DNA of 64,000 bases from Dehalococcoidia bacterium (lineage in GTDB: Bacteria; Chloroflexota; Dehalococcoidia; Tepidiformales; Tepidiformaceae), in the NCBI GenBank assembly GCA_003104995.1, contig PQAO01000008.1:45801-109800 (forward strand), read 5' to 3'. Position 1 is the first letter of the stretch. Each line of letters starts with the position of its first letter. Position numbers and translations under genes: made by a program. The notes below the pieces were generated by a model. It was not told where the DNA came from. It did no database searches and saw only the letters and a list, made by a program, of their open reading frames with translations. Positions 29,263 to 39,089 of the stretch are shown piece by piece.

Positions 29263-29669
29263 GGATCGAACTGACCAGCATTTTTGTCGATGACCAGCGG
29301 AAGGCTTTGGCCTTCTACACAGATGTCCTGGGATTCCAGAAGCATCGTGATGTCCCGCTTGGCGAAGATTCTTGGTTGACCGTCACGTCGCCCGCTCAGC
29401 CTGACGGGCCTGAATTGCTGCTCGAACCGGCGAGCCATCCGGCGGTCAAACCCTACCGCGACGCGCTGGTCGCCGATGGGATCCCGCTTGCGCAATTCGC
29501 CGTTGACGATCTCCAGACCGAATATGAACGGCTTCGCGGCGCAGGCGTGGTGTTCACCCAGGCTCCGACTGACTTCGGCACCGTTTTGGTGGCGGTGTTC
29601 GATGACACCTGCGGAAACCTGATCCAGATTGTGCAGCCGACGGCTGTGCCACAAGCGGAAGCTGGCTAG
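29259..29669 (+). CDS. VOC family protein (glyoxalase-like)
   Basis: IFVDDQRKALAFYTDVLGF; DTCGNLIQIVQP; ATGA overlap with regulator. Confidence 0.88.
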   Translation: MRIELTSIFVDDQRKALAFYTDVLGFQKHRDVPLGEDSWLTVTSPAQPDGPELLLEPASHPAVKPYRDALVADGIPLAQFAVDDLQTEYERLRGAGVVFTQAPTDFGTVLVAVFDDTCGNLIQIVQPTAVPQAEAG

Positions 29670-29674
29670 GACTT

Positions 29675-30073
29675 TCAGAACACCATCTGCGTTTGCGTGA
29701 CCTGCGCGAGGAGTTTGCCTTCGGGGGAGCGGATGCTGGTCTGCCAGGTCTGGGTGCGGCGGCCGCGATGGAGCGGGAGACATTCAGCGGTGATGGTGGT
29801 GCCAGCGACTCCCGGGCCGAAGAAATTGGTCTTGGATTCGATCGTCGTGGTGCCGGCATCGCCCGGAATGTTGAGCACGGTACCGACCGCGCCGAGTGTG
29901 TCGGCTAAGGCCATGAGGGCGCCGCCGTGGCAGATGCCGGGGACCGTGCAGAGCTCATCCCGGACCAACAGTTCCGCGGTGACGCGTTCCGTGGTTGCGG
30001 ATGTGAGGCGGACCCCGAGGGTGCCAGGAAAGAAGGGGGCGATGCGCTCCTGCAGGCTGGTTATGATGTCCAT
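29675..30073 (-). CDS. PaaI/hotdog thioesterase family protein
   Basis: CHGGALMALADTLGAVGT, TIESKTNFFGPG. Confidence 0.85.
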   Translation of the reverse strand: MDIITSLQERIAPFFPGTLGVRLTSATTERVTAELLVRDELCTVPGICHGGALMALADTLGAVGTVLNIPGDAGTTTIESKTNFFGPGVAGTTITAECLPLHRGRRTQTWQTSIRSPEGKLLAQVTQTQMVF

Positions 30074-30190
30074 GATCAGCTCCGGTGGCCGGCAGCGGCC
30101 GTGGTGTCGTAGTAGCCTGCCCCGACGGTGGCCGGGCGGGGCAGAACCACCTCCTGAGCATATGCACAGACCAACCCGCGTTGGTAGGCT

Positions 30191-31135
30191 GTGGACAAGC
30201 AGATGAGCATCCCGACATTCACCCGGGCACAGTTGACGGCCGGGGCCCCGGGGCCCGAAACGGCGTTGACGATCGGCGTGCTCGATGGGGTACACCTGGG
30301 GCACCAGGCGCTGCTCGGGCGGTTGCGGCAGGAGGCAAGGAAGCGGGCGCTTTCGCCCGGGGTGGTTACGCTCCATCCGCACCCGATCACCGTGCTCCGG
30401 CCCGAGGTAGCACCGAGCTACCTGACCTCACTCGAGGACCGGATAGAACTCATGCGGGACGCGGGGGCCGACTGGGTCATCCCGTTGACGTTCACGGGCG
30501 AAGTCTCGGAAGTGACCGCGGAGGAGCTCGCAGGGGCGTTCCACCGGTACCTCCGGATGCGGTTGATGGTGCTCGGGCCGGACGCGGCGTTCGGGCGCGG
30601 GGCCCCGAAAGACACGTTCGAGCGCATGCAATCGCTCGGAGCGGACCTCGGCTTCGGCGTCATACAGGTCGAGCCGCTGATGCACGACCACGAGCGGTAC
30701 AGTTCGACCGCGGTACGGAAAGCACTGGCCGATGGCGACATGGATCGGGTGACGGCACTCCTGGGACGGAACTACCGGATCTCCGGGCCGGTGGTGAAGG
30801 GCTTCGAGCGGGGCCGCACGATTGGCATCCCGACGGCGAACATCTCCATCGCAGTGGACCGGGCGTTGCCGGCACTCGGGGTGTACGCGACCCGCGTGCA
30901 CGTCGCCGGGCACACGCTCCTGGGCGGGACGAATATCGGCCGGCGCCCGACCTTCGACGCGGGACACGTCTCCATCGAAACACACCTGCTGGACTTCGAG
31001 GGTGACATCTACGGCGAGCGAATGGACCTCGAAGTTGTTGCGCGCATCCGCGGTGAGATGAGGTTTGAGAACGTCGAGACGTTGAAGGCGCAGATCCGTA
31101 ACGATATCGCGCGGGTGCGGGAGATCCTCCGCTGA
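30191..31135 (+). CDS. ribF: Bifunctional riboflavin kinase/FAD synthetase
   Basis: IGVLDGVHLGHQALL; KGFERGRTIGIPTANI; GGTNIGRRPTF. Confidence 0.92.
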   Translation: MDKQMSIPTFTRAQLTAGAPGPETALTIGVLDGVHLGHQALLGRLRQEARKRALSPGVVTLHPHPITVLRPEVAPSYLTSLEDRIELMRDAGADWVIPLTFTGEVSEVTAEELAGAFHRYLRMRLMVLGPDAAFGRGAPKDTFERMQSLGADLGFGVIQVEPLMHDHERYSSTAVRKALADGDMDRVTALLGRNYRISGPVVKGFERGRTIGIPTANISIAVDRALPALGVYATRVHVAGHTLLGGTNIGRRPTFDAGHVSIETHLLDFEGDIYGERMDLEVVARIRGEMRFENVETLKAQIRNDIARVREILR

Positions 31136-31172
31136 GCGCCCAACTGCTTCCCACTCCCTGCCAGGACATGAC

Positions 31173-32381
31173 ATGACACGGAAGATGGCACCCGTCGATG
31201 AGCAACTGGCTGTCCTGATGAGCGGCGTGGACTACGGTGACGCGCTGCTGAAACGCCAGATGGAACGCGAGCTGCGGGCGCTGCTCGAACAGGACCGGCC
31301 GCTGCGTGTGTACCTGGGGATCGACCCGACGGCGACTTCGCTGACGCTGGGACACACGGTGCCGTTGCGGAAGCTGCGGCAATTCCAGCAGTTCGGGCAT
31401 GACTGCGTGTTCCTCATCGGCGACTACACGGCGCTGATCGGCGACCCGAGCGACAAGAACAAGCTGCGGCCCATGCTCACGCAGGAGGACATCGCCCTGA
31501 ACGAGGCGACGTACTTCGAGCAGGCGGCGCGAATTCTCGACCCGGCAAGAACGGAGTTGCGGCACAACTCGGAGTGGCTGGGGAAGCTGACCTTCCCGGA
31601 CATCATCAGCCTGATGTCCAAGTTCACGGCGGCGGAGATGCTGCGGCGGGAGAACTTCCGGACACGCTGGGAGGACGGCGACGCCGTCTACCTGCACGAG
31701 TTTCTTTATGCGCTGATGCAGGGCTACGACGCGTATGCGCTGGCGTGCGACGTGCAGGTTGGGGGGACGGAGCAGCTTTTCAACCTGATGGCGGGCCGGA
31801 AGATCCAGGAGGACGAGGGGCAGAAGCCGCACGTGCCGGTGACCATGCCCATCCTGGTGGGGCTCGACGGCAAGGAGCGGATGTCGAAGTCGAAGGGCAA
31901 CCACATCGGGGTGGGGGACCCACCGGAGGAACAATTCGGCAGGGCGATGTCGATCCCGGACGAGGTCCTGGAGAACTTTTTTACGCTGGCGACGAACCTC
32001 CACCCGGACGACGTGAAAGCGATCATGGTCGCGTTGAGGGACGGCGAACGGAGCCCGATGGACACAAAGAAACTGCTGGCGCGGACGATCGTCAGCGAGT
32101 TCTGGGGGGAAGCTGCAGCGCAGGCTGCGCAGGAACACTTCGAGCGGACGGTGCAGCGCAAAGAGGTCCCCGACGAAATCCCAGAATACCGGGTGAAGCA
32201 GGGAGACCTGCTGCTCGATGTGGTCGTCTCCATGGGAGCAGCGCCTTCGAAGCGGGAGGCGCGCCGGCTGTTCGAACAGCGGGCGGTGACGATGGACGGG
32301 CTCGTTCTGGAGCCGACGACACCCGCGCGGGCCGGGACTACCGTCCAGGTGGGCAAGCGGCGCTGGATTCGGCTGGTATAG
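31173..32381 (+). CDS. tyrS: Tyrosyl-tRNA synthetase
   Basis: LGIDPTATSLTLGHTVPLRKL; KERMSKSKGNHIGV; C-terminal S4 domain. Confidence 0.94.
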   Translation: MTRKMAPVDEQLAVLMSGVDYGDALLKRQMERELRALLEQDRPLRVYLGIDPTATSLTLGHTVPLRKLRQFQQFGHDCVFLIGDYTALIGDPSDKNKLRPMLTQEDIALNEATYFEQAARILDPARTELRHNSEWLGKLTFPDIISLMSKFTAAEMLRRENFRTRWEDGDAVYLHEFLYALMQGYDAYALACDVQVGGTEQLFNLMAGRKIQEDEGQKPHVPVTMPILVGLDGKERMSKSKGNHIGVGDPPEEQFGRAMSIPDEVLENFFTLATNLHPDDVKAIMVALRDGERSPMDTKKLLARTIVSEFWGEAAAQAAQEHFERTVQRKEVPDEIPEYRVKQGDLLLDVVVSMGAAPSKREARRLFEQRAVTMDGLVLEPTTPARAGTTVQVGKRRWIRLV

Positions 32382-32484
32382 AGCTTCGGCGTGAGGCGAC
32401 GGAAGGCAGCGTTGCGGCGTTCATCCTGGGGCGGGTATCCTGCGGGCCTGGCTTACCGGCCGGGAAACACAGGAGGAACAGAGC

Positions 32485-32757
32485 ATGGCAGACCTGAAGG
32501 AAACCCAGGCACGGCACGCACAGGACGTGGTATCCGGGAACATGGCGAACCTGATGGGCGATTTCACGCCGAACGCGATGACGAAGGTAATGGCACTGGC
32601 GGCCAACCCCATCTCGGCCACTTCGTACGAGGTGAAGGACCTTGGTAACAACGAAGTCGAGATCAGCTACATCGGCGCCAGCACGCGAAAGATCTGGAGC
32701 AAGTGGATCGACAGCGGCGGCAAGTGGCAGATCGACGACCTGAAGGACCTGGGCTGA
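32485..32757 (+). CDS. Small hypothetical protein (possible NTF2/SnoaL-like)
   Basis: MADLKETQARHAQDVVSGNMANLMGDFTPNAM..KWQIDDLKDLG; paralogous to next ORF. Confidence 0.6.
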   Translation: MADLKETQARHAQDVVSGNMANLMGDFTPNAMTKVMALAANPISATSYEVKDLGNNEVEISYIGASTRKIWSKWIDSGGKWQIDDLKDLG

Positions 32758-32758
32758 G

Positions 32759-33097
32759 ATGACGCAGCCGGCGACCGCCCGCGAGGCAGTCGAGCGGAAC
32801 GCGCAGGCGGTGATGTCGGGGAACCTGACGCAAATCATGGCCGACATCACGCCAGAAGCACTGGCCCAGATGATGCAGATGGGCGCCCAGGCGGGCGGCC
32901 TTTCGCCGGCGCAAATGCCCAACATCGAAGGCTACGAGGTAGCCGAGAAAGGCGCGGAGGGTGACGCGGAGGTTTTCCACGTCACCTTCCGGTCATCTGC
33001 CGGGACAGCGACCCTGGGGACCACGTGGAAGCAGATCATGGGGCAGTGGAAACTCACGGCGGTCGAACTCGTCTCGGCGGAACCTGCGAGCGGCTGA
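32759..33097 (+). CDS. Small hypothetical protein, paralogue of preceding
   Basis: AREAVERNAQAVMSGNLTQIMADITPEAL... aligns with upstream ORF. Confidence 0.6.
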   Translation: MTQPATAREAVERNAQAVMSGNLTQIMADITPEALAQMMQMGAQAGGLSPAQMPNIEGYEVAEKGAEGDAEVFHVTFRSSAGTATLGTTWKQIMGQWKLTAVELVSAEPASG

Positions 33098-33119
33098 TCG
33101 CGGCCACTGGAGGTGGGCG

Positions 33120-33623
33120 ATGGAGATTTGCCTGGTCCGGCACGCGATCGCGGTCGAGCGGGGTTCGCCCGGGAATGAAGACGACTTCAAGCGACAGCTA
33201 ACGCCACAGGGCCGCACCCGCATGGAAGAGGCGGCGGCGGGGCTCAAGAGGCTGTTCACGCCGCAGGTGGTGCTGACATCCCCGCTGGTCCGAGCTTCGC
33301 AGACAGCGGAGATCCTGCGCAAAGCGTACGGGCTGGGAAATCCACGCGAGTGTGAGGCCCTGGCCACCGGCGACCACGATGGGATGCTGGCCGCGCTCGA
33401 GGAAGCGGATGCGGGTTCGGTCGTCCTCGTGGGCCACGAGCCCTGGATGAGCGAGCTGCTCTCGTACCTGTTGACCGGCGAACGCGCGGGGATGGCGGCG
33501 GTGTTCAAGAAGGGGGCGGCGGCCCTGGTGCGCAGCGCAGCAGACCCGGCTCCCGGCAATTGCTGGCTTGAATGGCTGGTGCAGCCTGGCGCCCTCCGGA
33601 GGCTGGGTCAGGCGGGCGGCTGA
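33120..33623 (+). CDS. sixA: Phosphohistidine phosphatase SixA-like
   Basis: MEICLVRHAIAVERG; SPLVRASQTAEIL; VVLVGHEPWMSELL. Confidence 0.88.
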   Translation: MEICLVRHAIAVERGSPGNEDDFKRQLTPQGRTRMEEAAAGLKRLFTPQVVLTSPLVRASQTAEILRKAYGLGNPRECEALATGDHDGMLAALEEADAGSVVLVGHEPWMSELLSYLLTGERAGMAAVFKKGAAALVRSAADPAPGNCWLEWLVQPGALRRLGQAGG

Positions 33624-35116
33624 GCGCGGACCGCGAAGGTGACCGGCACTTTCAACACCGTTTCGAGCCGCCGTTGTTGGCGTTCGAGCTCGTAGAGCTC
33701 CGCCTCGAGGTGGGCCTGGCTGTGGAGGCGGACAGTCAGGCGATCCTTAGTCAAGCGGGCGCTGACATCGAGGACGGGGGAAGGGTGACGGCGGCGGATC
33801 GCCCGGGCTGTCCCCAGCATGGCGGCGAGGATCGCCGCTTTTCGGGAGTCATCGGATGTGACAATTGAGCGGTATGGGCCAAGGTCCGGGGTCCCGGCGT
33901 TGGCCCAGCGGACGAGTGCCGCCAGGAGGACGATTTCACGATGGCTGAAGCCGTGGAGGTCGCCGCTGTGGACAAGGTACTCGGCGTGCCGGTCGCGGTT
34001 GTAGTAGTCGATATGCATGCCGATGCCGGCGAGCCGTGCTGCCGAGAGGAGCAGCTCGAGCTCGGGAAGGTCCAGGCCGTGGATTTCGCGAGTGGCCTCG
34101 AAGAGGGTGGCGGCAGCGTGGACGACGGGCTCGGCCGAGAGCTCGTCGACCCCGTTGGCGCGGGCGAGCCCCGCGATGGACGCGCCCCGGACATCGGGCA
34201 GGATAGCGCCTTCGCCGCGGAGTTCCTGCCAGACCAGGCCCTCACGGAGACCCTGTCCCGCAACCTGCAACGAGGCGGCGCCGGTCATTTCCATTACTTC
34301 GTCGATGACGATGGCGGCGGCGTGGAGCATATCCGCGCGGTTGGAGCCAACGCCGGGCAGGCGGCGGCGCTCCTCGGAGGACACGCGGGAGAGGGCAGTC
34401 GCGAGCCGATGGACCTCGCGCCGGGAAAGTTCGATGCCGTGCAGGCGCCGAAGCGGGTAGGAGCGGCGGAGCCGGGCGATGCGGGCAAGGTTGCGGACGG
34501 CGCCACCAGTCCCGAAAAGTACGGGGTGAGGGTCGCCCGCGGACAGGTTCTGGCGGACCGCCTTTCGCAAGGCCCGGACTTCTCGAGGCACCGCCGGATC
34601 AGACTTGAGGTAGCGTTCGCGGGCGTAGATGGCGCCGAGAGGTACCGATTGGACATCGACAAGGCGGCGCCCGGCGACGCGCATGAGTTCGAGAGAGCCA
34701 CCACCGATATCGAGGAGGCGGCCGTCTCGCAACGAGGTGCTGTTCACGACCCCAAGGAAACCGCAGAACGCCTCGTCGTAGCCGGAGAGGATCCTGACGC
34801 GGACCCCGGTTTGTTCGCGAACGCGTTCGATGAACTCGTGGGCGTTGGGGGAGCGGCGGAGCGCTTCGGTGCCGACGGCGATGGTCACGGTGGGGCTGAA
34901 GGAGGCGGCAACCTGCGCCATGATGGCGAGGGCGCGGAGCCCCCGGTCGATGCCCCCGGGAGTGAGGTTGCCGCCCTCCTGGCCCTCGCCCAGGCGCGCA
35001 TCGAAGCGCTCCTCATCGATGACCTCGAATGCCAGCGGAGAGAGGGCTCGGGCGACCAGGAGGCGAATGGAGTTCGAGCCGACATCGATGACGGCGACTG
35101 TCCCGGGGTGGCTCAC
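33608..35116 (-). CDS. Ppx/GppA phosphatase family protein
   Basis: VAVIDVGSNSIRLLVA; LLDIGGGSLEL; C-terminal HD-like region. Confidence 0.92.
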   Translation of the reverse strand: MSHPGTVAVIDVGSNSIRLLVARALSPLAFEVIDEERFDARLGEGQEGGNLTPGGIDRGLRALAIMAQVAASFSPTVTIAVGTEALRRSPNAHEFIERVREQTGVRVRILSGYDEAFCGFLGVVNSTSLRDGRLLDIGGGSLELMRVAGRRLVDVQSVPLGAIYARERYLKSDPAVPREVRALRKAVRQNLSAGDPHPVLFGTGGAVRNLARIARLRRSYPLRRLHGIELSRREVHRLATALSRVSSEERRRLPGVGSNRADMLHAAAIVIDEVMEMTGAASLQVAGQGLREGLVWQELRGEGAILPDVRGASIAGLARANGVDELSAEPVVHAAATLFEATREIHGLDLPELELLLSAARLAGIGMHIDYYNRDRHAEYLVHSGDLHGFSHREIVLLAALVRWANAGTPDLGPYRSIVTSDDSRKAAILAAMLGTARAIRRRHPSPVLDVSARLTKDRLTVRLHSQAHLEAELYELERQQRRLETVLKVPVTFAVRAQPPA

Positions 35117-35260
35117 ACAGACCTCCGCATCGAGCCATTATGATCCTTCGGTGAGCGAGCGTTAACCGAAGTTGAATTACAGCGGGGAAACATGGCAAGC
35201 ATCCGGGATTGACACGGTACGTGTAGAATATGCGGGAACGATCAGGAAGGAGGCTGGCGC

Positions 35261-35512
35261 ATGAGGCGGAAGATGCTTGGGGCACTGTTGCTTCCCGTTC
35301 CGTTTGCGGCGCTGCCCATTGCGGCAGTGTTTTTCAGTTCGGCCCCGGCGGCCACCGAGGGGCTCGTTGTGCAGACGCCAATGCCGCTGGAACAGCGCGC
35401 GGCGGGCGCCGTGGCGCCAGTGGACGCCACCGGCGACGCTACGCTCGCGTATGGCATTGGGGGCCCAACCGTGAGCGAGTGCGGCGACTACCAGCCGGCG
35501 GTTGAGGGCTAG
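35261..35512 (+). CDS. Small secreted hypothetical protein
   Basis: Signal peptide MRRKMLGALLLPVPFAALPIAAVFF; strong RBS aggaaggagg. Confidence 0.55.
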   Translation: MRRKMLGALLLPVPFAALPIAAVFFSSAPAATEGLVVQTPMPLEQRAAGAVAPVDATGDATLAYGIGGPTVSECGDYQPAVEG

Positions 35513-35609
35513 CCACGGCCACCCGGCCAAGGCTGCGCGGAGACCACTTGGCGCGGGCGCGGTGCCGTAAGATGAGTGCGGACAATCAACGCGTCCTGGA
35601 GGGGTGTGA

Positions 35610-36632
35610 GTGACCACGGCGGGCACCCGGAAGAAGCGTTCCGAACGGACAATTGACGAGTACCTCCTTAGCGAGCAACAGCTCGAAGACATGTACTATC
35701 ACATGCTGCTGGCACGGCGGCTCAACGAGCGGATGCTCGCGCTCAACCGGCAGGGGCGGGCGGCATTCGTGATTGCGGGCGTAGGGCAGGAGGCGGCGCA
35801 GGTTGGCGCGGCCATGGCGCTGAAGCTGGGAACCGACTACCTGGCCCCGTACTACCGGGACCTTGGCATGAACCTGGTGTTCGGGATGACGGCGCGCGAG
35901 GCGATGCTGAACCTGTTGGCGAAGCGTGACGACCCGAACAGCTATGGCCGCCAGATGCCATCGCACTGGGGGAACACGGAACGCAGGATCGTGACGCAAT
36001 CGAGCGTGGTAGCAACGCAGCTCCTGCACGCTACCGGGATAGGGCTGGGCGCCAAGATGCGCAAGGACCCGCTCGTGGTGCTGACCTGCTGCGGCGAGGG
36101 GAGCACCAGCCGGGGCGACTTCCACGAAGCGCTGAACTTCTCGGCGATCCACCGGCTACCGGTGATCTTCTACGTACAGAACAACGGCTACGCCATCTCG
36201 ATGCGGAACGAGAAGGAGATGCCGGTGCCGAACGTGGCGGACCGGGCGCGGGCCTACAACATGAACAGCGCCATGGTGGATGGGATGGACGCGATTGCGG
36301 TGTACCAGACGGTCCGGCCGGCGGTCGACCAGGCGCGCAATGGAGGCGGCCCCTTCCTGATCGAGGCGAAGTGTTACCGGCTCTGGCCCCATTCGAGCGA
36401 CGACGATGACTCGCGCTACCGGCCGAAAAAGGAACTTGAGGAGTGGACCAAGAAGGACCCGGTCAGTTCGTTCAGGACGCGGGTGGAGACGGACGGCATC
36501 TTTCCGAAAGCGGACCTCGATGAGATCGAGGAGCGCGTTGCAGAGGAAGTGCGAGAAGCCACCCAGTGGGCGCTGATGCAGCCAGATCCCGAGCCAGAAG
36601 ACGCGCTCGGGTACGTGTACAAGGAGCTTTGA
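35610..36632 (+). CDS. 2-oxoacid dehydrogenase E1 alpha (pyruvate or branched-chain)
   Basis: YYHMLLARRLNERM..., CCGEGSTSRGDFHEALNFSA ThDP motif, NNGYAIS. Confidence 0.92.
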   Translation: MTTAGTRKKRSERTIDEYLLSEQQLEDMYYHMLLARRLNERMLALNRQGRAAFVIAGVGQEAAQVGAAMALKLGTDYLAPYYRDLGMNLVFGMTAREAMLNLLAKRDDPNSYGRQMPSHWGNTERRIVTQSSVVATQLLHATGIGLGAKMRKDPLVVLTCCGEGSTSRGDFHEALNFSAIHRLPVIFYVQNNGYAISMRNEKEMPVPNVADRARAYNMNSAMVDGMDAIAVYQTVRPAVDQARNGGGPFLIEAKCYRLWPHSSDDDDSRYRPKKELEEWTKKDPVSSFRTRVETDGIFPKADLDEIEERVAEEVREATQWALMQPDPEPEDALGYVYKEL

Positions 36633-36633
36633 G

Positions 36634-37611
36634 ATGGCTTCGATGACCGTGATTGAGGCGGTCCGGTCCACGCTCGACGAGGCGCTTGGCAAGGACGACC
36701 GCGTCTTCGTGCTGGGCGAGGACGTGGAGGCGGGGGGTGTGTTCCGGGCGACCGAAGGCCTGGCGGCGAAGCACCCGGGGCGGATAATCGACTCCCCGCT
36801 GGCAGAGTCTTCGATCATCGGTATCTCCATCGGGGCGGCGCACTATGGGATGCGGCCGGTGGCGGAAATCCAGTTTGCGGACTTCATCCATGCGGGGTTC
36901 GACCAGCTCTGCAGCGAGGCATCGCGCTGGTGTTACCGGACCCGGGGGGATGCCTACCTGCCGATGGTTGTGCGGACGCCGTGGGGCGGCGGCGTACACG
37001 GGGGCCAGCACCACTCGCAGAGCATCGAGGCCTATTACGCTCACATGCCGGGCATCAAGGTCGTGGCACCGGCGTTTCCTGCTGACTACCGGAGCCTGTT
37101 GCGCGCCGCGATCGAAGACCCGAACCCGGTGCTGTTCCTGGAGCACAAGCGAACGTACCGGCTGATCCGGCAAGAGGTAGAAGGCGCGCCAGCGGAGACG
37201 GTGATCGGGCGGGCGAGGGTAACACGCAAGGGTCCCGACCTGACGATCATCGCGTACGGGCTGATGTTGCATGAATCGCTGGCAGCGGCGGAAACGCTCT
37301 CCAGCGAGGGCATCGAGCCGACGGTGGTCGACCTGCTAACGCTCAATCCGATCGACCGGGAAACGATCCTTGAGACAGCGAAGGCGACGGGCAAAGTACT
37401 GATCGTGCACGAAGACACGCTGACCGGGGGCCTTGGCGGAGAGATCGCGGCGATCATCGCCGAGCACGCGTTCGAGTACCTCGATGCGCCGATCCGGCGC
37501 GTGGCCGGCCCAGACATCCCGCCCATGCCGTTCCATCACGCGATGGAGGATTTCTTCATGCCGAACCGCGAGAAGATCGCCGCGGCGGCGCGGGAACTGG
37601 CGGCGTACTGA
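36634..37611 (+). CDS. 2-oxoacid dehydrogenase E1 beta
   Basis: VFVLGEDVEAGGVFRATEGL; HSQSIEAYYAHMPGIKVV. Confidence 0.93.
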   Translation: MASMTVIEAVRSTLDEALGKDDRVFVLGEDVEAGGVFRATEGLAAKHPGRIIDSPLAESSIIGISIGAAHYGMRPVAEIQFADFIHAGFDQLCSEASRWCYRTRGDAYLPMVVRTPWGGGVHGGQHHSQSIEAYYAHMPGIKVVAPAFPADYRSLLRAAIEDPNPVLFLEHKRTYRLIRQEVEGAPAETVIGRARVTRKGPDLTIIAYGLMLHESLAAAETLSSEGIEPTVVDLLTLNPIDRETILETAKATGKVLIVHEDTLTGGLGGEIAAIIAEHAFEYLDAPIRRVAGPDIPPMPFHHAMEDFFMPNREKIAAAARELAAY

Positions 37612-37614
37612 AAT

Positions 37615-37642
37615 GATTCACGATTCACAGTTCACGGTTCAC
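37615..37642 (+). repeat. Four 7-bp tandem repeats (RRTTCAC) between E1 beta and E2
   Basis: GATTCAC GATTCAC AGTTCAC GGTTCAC. Confidence 0.8.
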
Positions 37643-37656
37643 GGATCGGGTGCGTC

Positions 37657-38934
37657 ATGACGGTGGTGAAGATGCCACAGCTCGGGGAAAGCGTGACCGA
37701 AGGGACCATCCTGAAGTGGATGAAGGAGCCCGGCGAGGCGGTGCGCCTCGACGATCCGCTCTGCGAAATCGAGACGGAGAAGGTGACGGCCGAGCTCCCT
37801 TCGCCATTTGAGGGAACGATGGGGCAGATCCTGGTGCCCCAGGGCGAGACGGTCGAGGTCGGGACGCCACTGTGCGAGGTGGTGGAGGCAGCCGTTGCGC
37901 CCGGTCAGCCAGCGAGCGGCAGCGGAGACGGGAAGTGGCTTGGCGGCCCCATGGCAATCCCGCCGGACGAACCACCGGCTGCAGACCCGGCGCCAGCGCC
38001 GGTTGTGGCCCGGGCACCCGCGGCAGCCCCGCAGGCAGCGTCACGGACCAAACCAGACGAGCGCGAACGGTTCTATTCGCCGGCGGTAATGCGGCTGGCG
38101 CGAGAACACGCGGTTGACCTCTCGCAGGTGACCGGGAGCGGCATTGGCGGACGGGTCACGCGGCGCGATGTGGAGCGCTACATGGCAACCGGGCCTGTGC
38201 CCTTGCCACCAGGCGCTGCGGGCCCTGAGACGGCGCCTACCGCCCCCGAGGCCGCGTACGAGACGGTGGTGCTGTCTCCGACGCGGCGGACGATTGCCGA
38301 GCACCTGGTGCGTTCGAACGTCGAGGCGCCGCAGGCGTGGACAATGGTCGAGTGCGACGTGACGCGGCTGGTTGCGCTGCGGGAGCGGGAGAAGGAACGA
38401 TTCCGGGAACAGGAAGGCGTGGACCTGACGCTGCTGCCGTACTTCACGGCAGCGGTGTGCGAGGCGTTGCGGGCGTTTCCCATGATGAACGCACGCTGGG
38501 AGGGGGAGGAACTCCGGCGCTACCATGCTGCGAATGTGGCGATTGCCGTGGCGACCGAGCACGGGCTGGTCACCCCAGTGGTGCACGACGCCGGGGACCT
38601 GAGCGTGGCGGGCCTGGCAAAGCGGATCGCCGACCTGGTGCAGCGTGCGCACGCGCGGAAGCTGCGTCTCGATGACATCGAGGGTGGCACCTTCACGGTT
38701 AACAACACGGGGTCGTTCGGTTCGGTGGCCTCGAAGCCGATCGTGAACACGCCGCAAGTTGCGATCGTGACGATGGAACGCGTGGTGAAGCGCCCGGTCG
38801 TTGTTGAAGGCGACGCGATCGCGGTGCGATCGATGGTGAACGTCTGCCTGAGCTTCGACCACCGGGCACTGGACGGGTACGAGGCCGGGGGCTTCCTGGC
38901 CGACCTGAAGCGGCGGCTGGAAGCTACCGGCTAG
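37657..38934 (+). CDS. Dihydrolipoamide acyltransferase E2
   Basis: Lipoyl domain EIETEKVTAELPSP; E3-binding domain; catalytic SFDHRALDGYEAGGFL. Confidence 0.93.
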   Translation: MTVVKMPQLGESVTEGTILKWMKEPGEAVRLDDPLCEIETEKVTAELPSPFEGTMGQILVPQGETVEVGTPLCEVVEAAVAPGQPASGSGDGKWLGGPMAIPPDEPPAADPAPAPVVARAPAAAPQAASRTKPDERERFYSPAVMRLAREHAVDLSQVTGSGIGGRVTRRDVERYMATGPVPLPPGAAGPETAPTAPEAAYETVVLSPTRRTIAEHLVRSNVEAPQAWTMVECDVTRLVALREREKERFREQEGVDLTLLPYFTAAVCEALRAFPMMNARWEGEELRRYHAANVAIAVATEHGLVTPVVHDAGDLSVAGLAKRIADLVQRAHARKLRLDDIEGGTFTVNNTGSFGSVASKPIVNTPQVAIVTMERVVKRPVVVEGDAIAVRSMVNVCLSFDHRALDGYEAGGFLADLKRRLEATG

Positions 38935-39060
38935 CACGGGTGCAGGCGCCCGGGGCGAGCGCAAGGTGCCCGGCATGGCCAACAGCACGGGCCGGAGGAA
39001 ATTCACCTTGTACTCGATGGTCGGGGAGCGGGAGGAGCCGGGTAGTGCTGGCCCAGGGAG

Positions 39061-39089
39061 CGTAGTACTATCGGGACCATGGTACTACG
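39061..39089 (+). promoter_or_regulatory. Inverted-repeat operator overlapping antitoxin start
   Basis: CGTAGTAC (39061-39068) and GTACTACG (39082-39089), 8-bp arms; TACTAT 7 nt before ATG 39079. Confidence 0.65.

Noticed and set aside
30660-32138. 492-aa minus-strand ORF
   Set aside because: Antisense shadow of ribF/tyrS with low-complexity composition.
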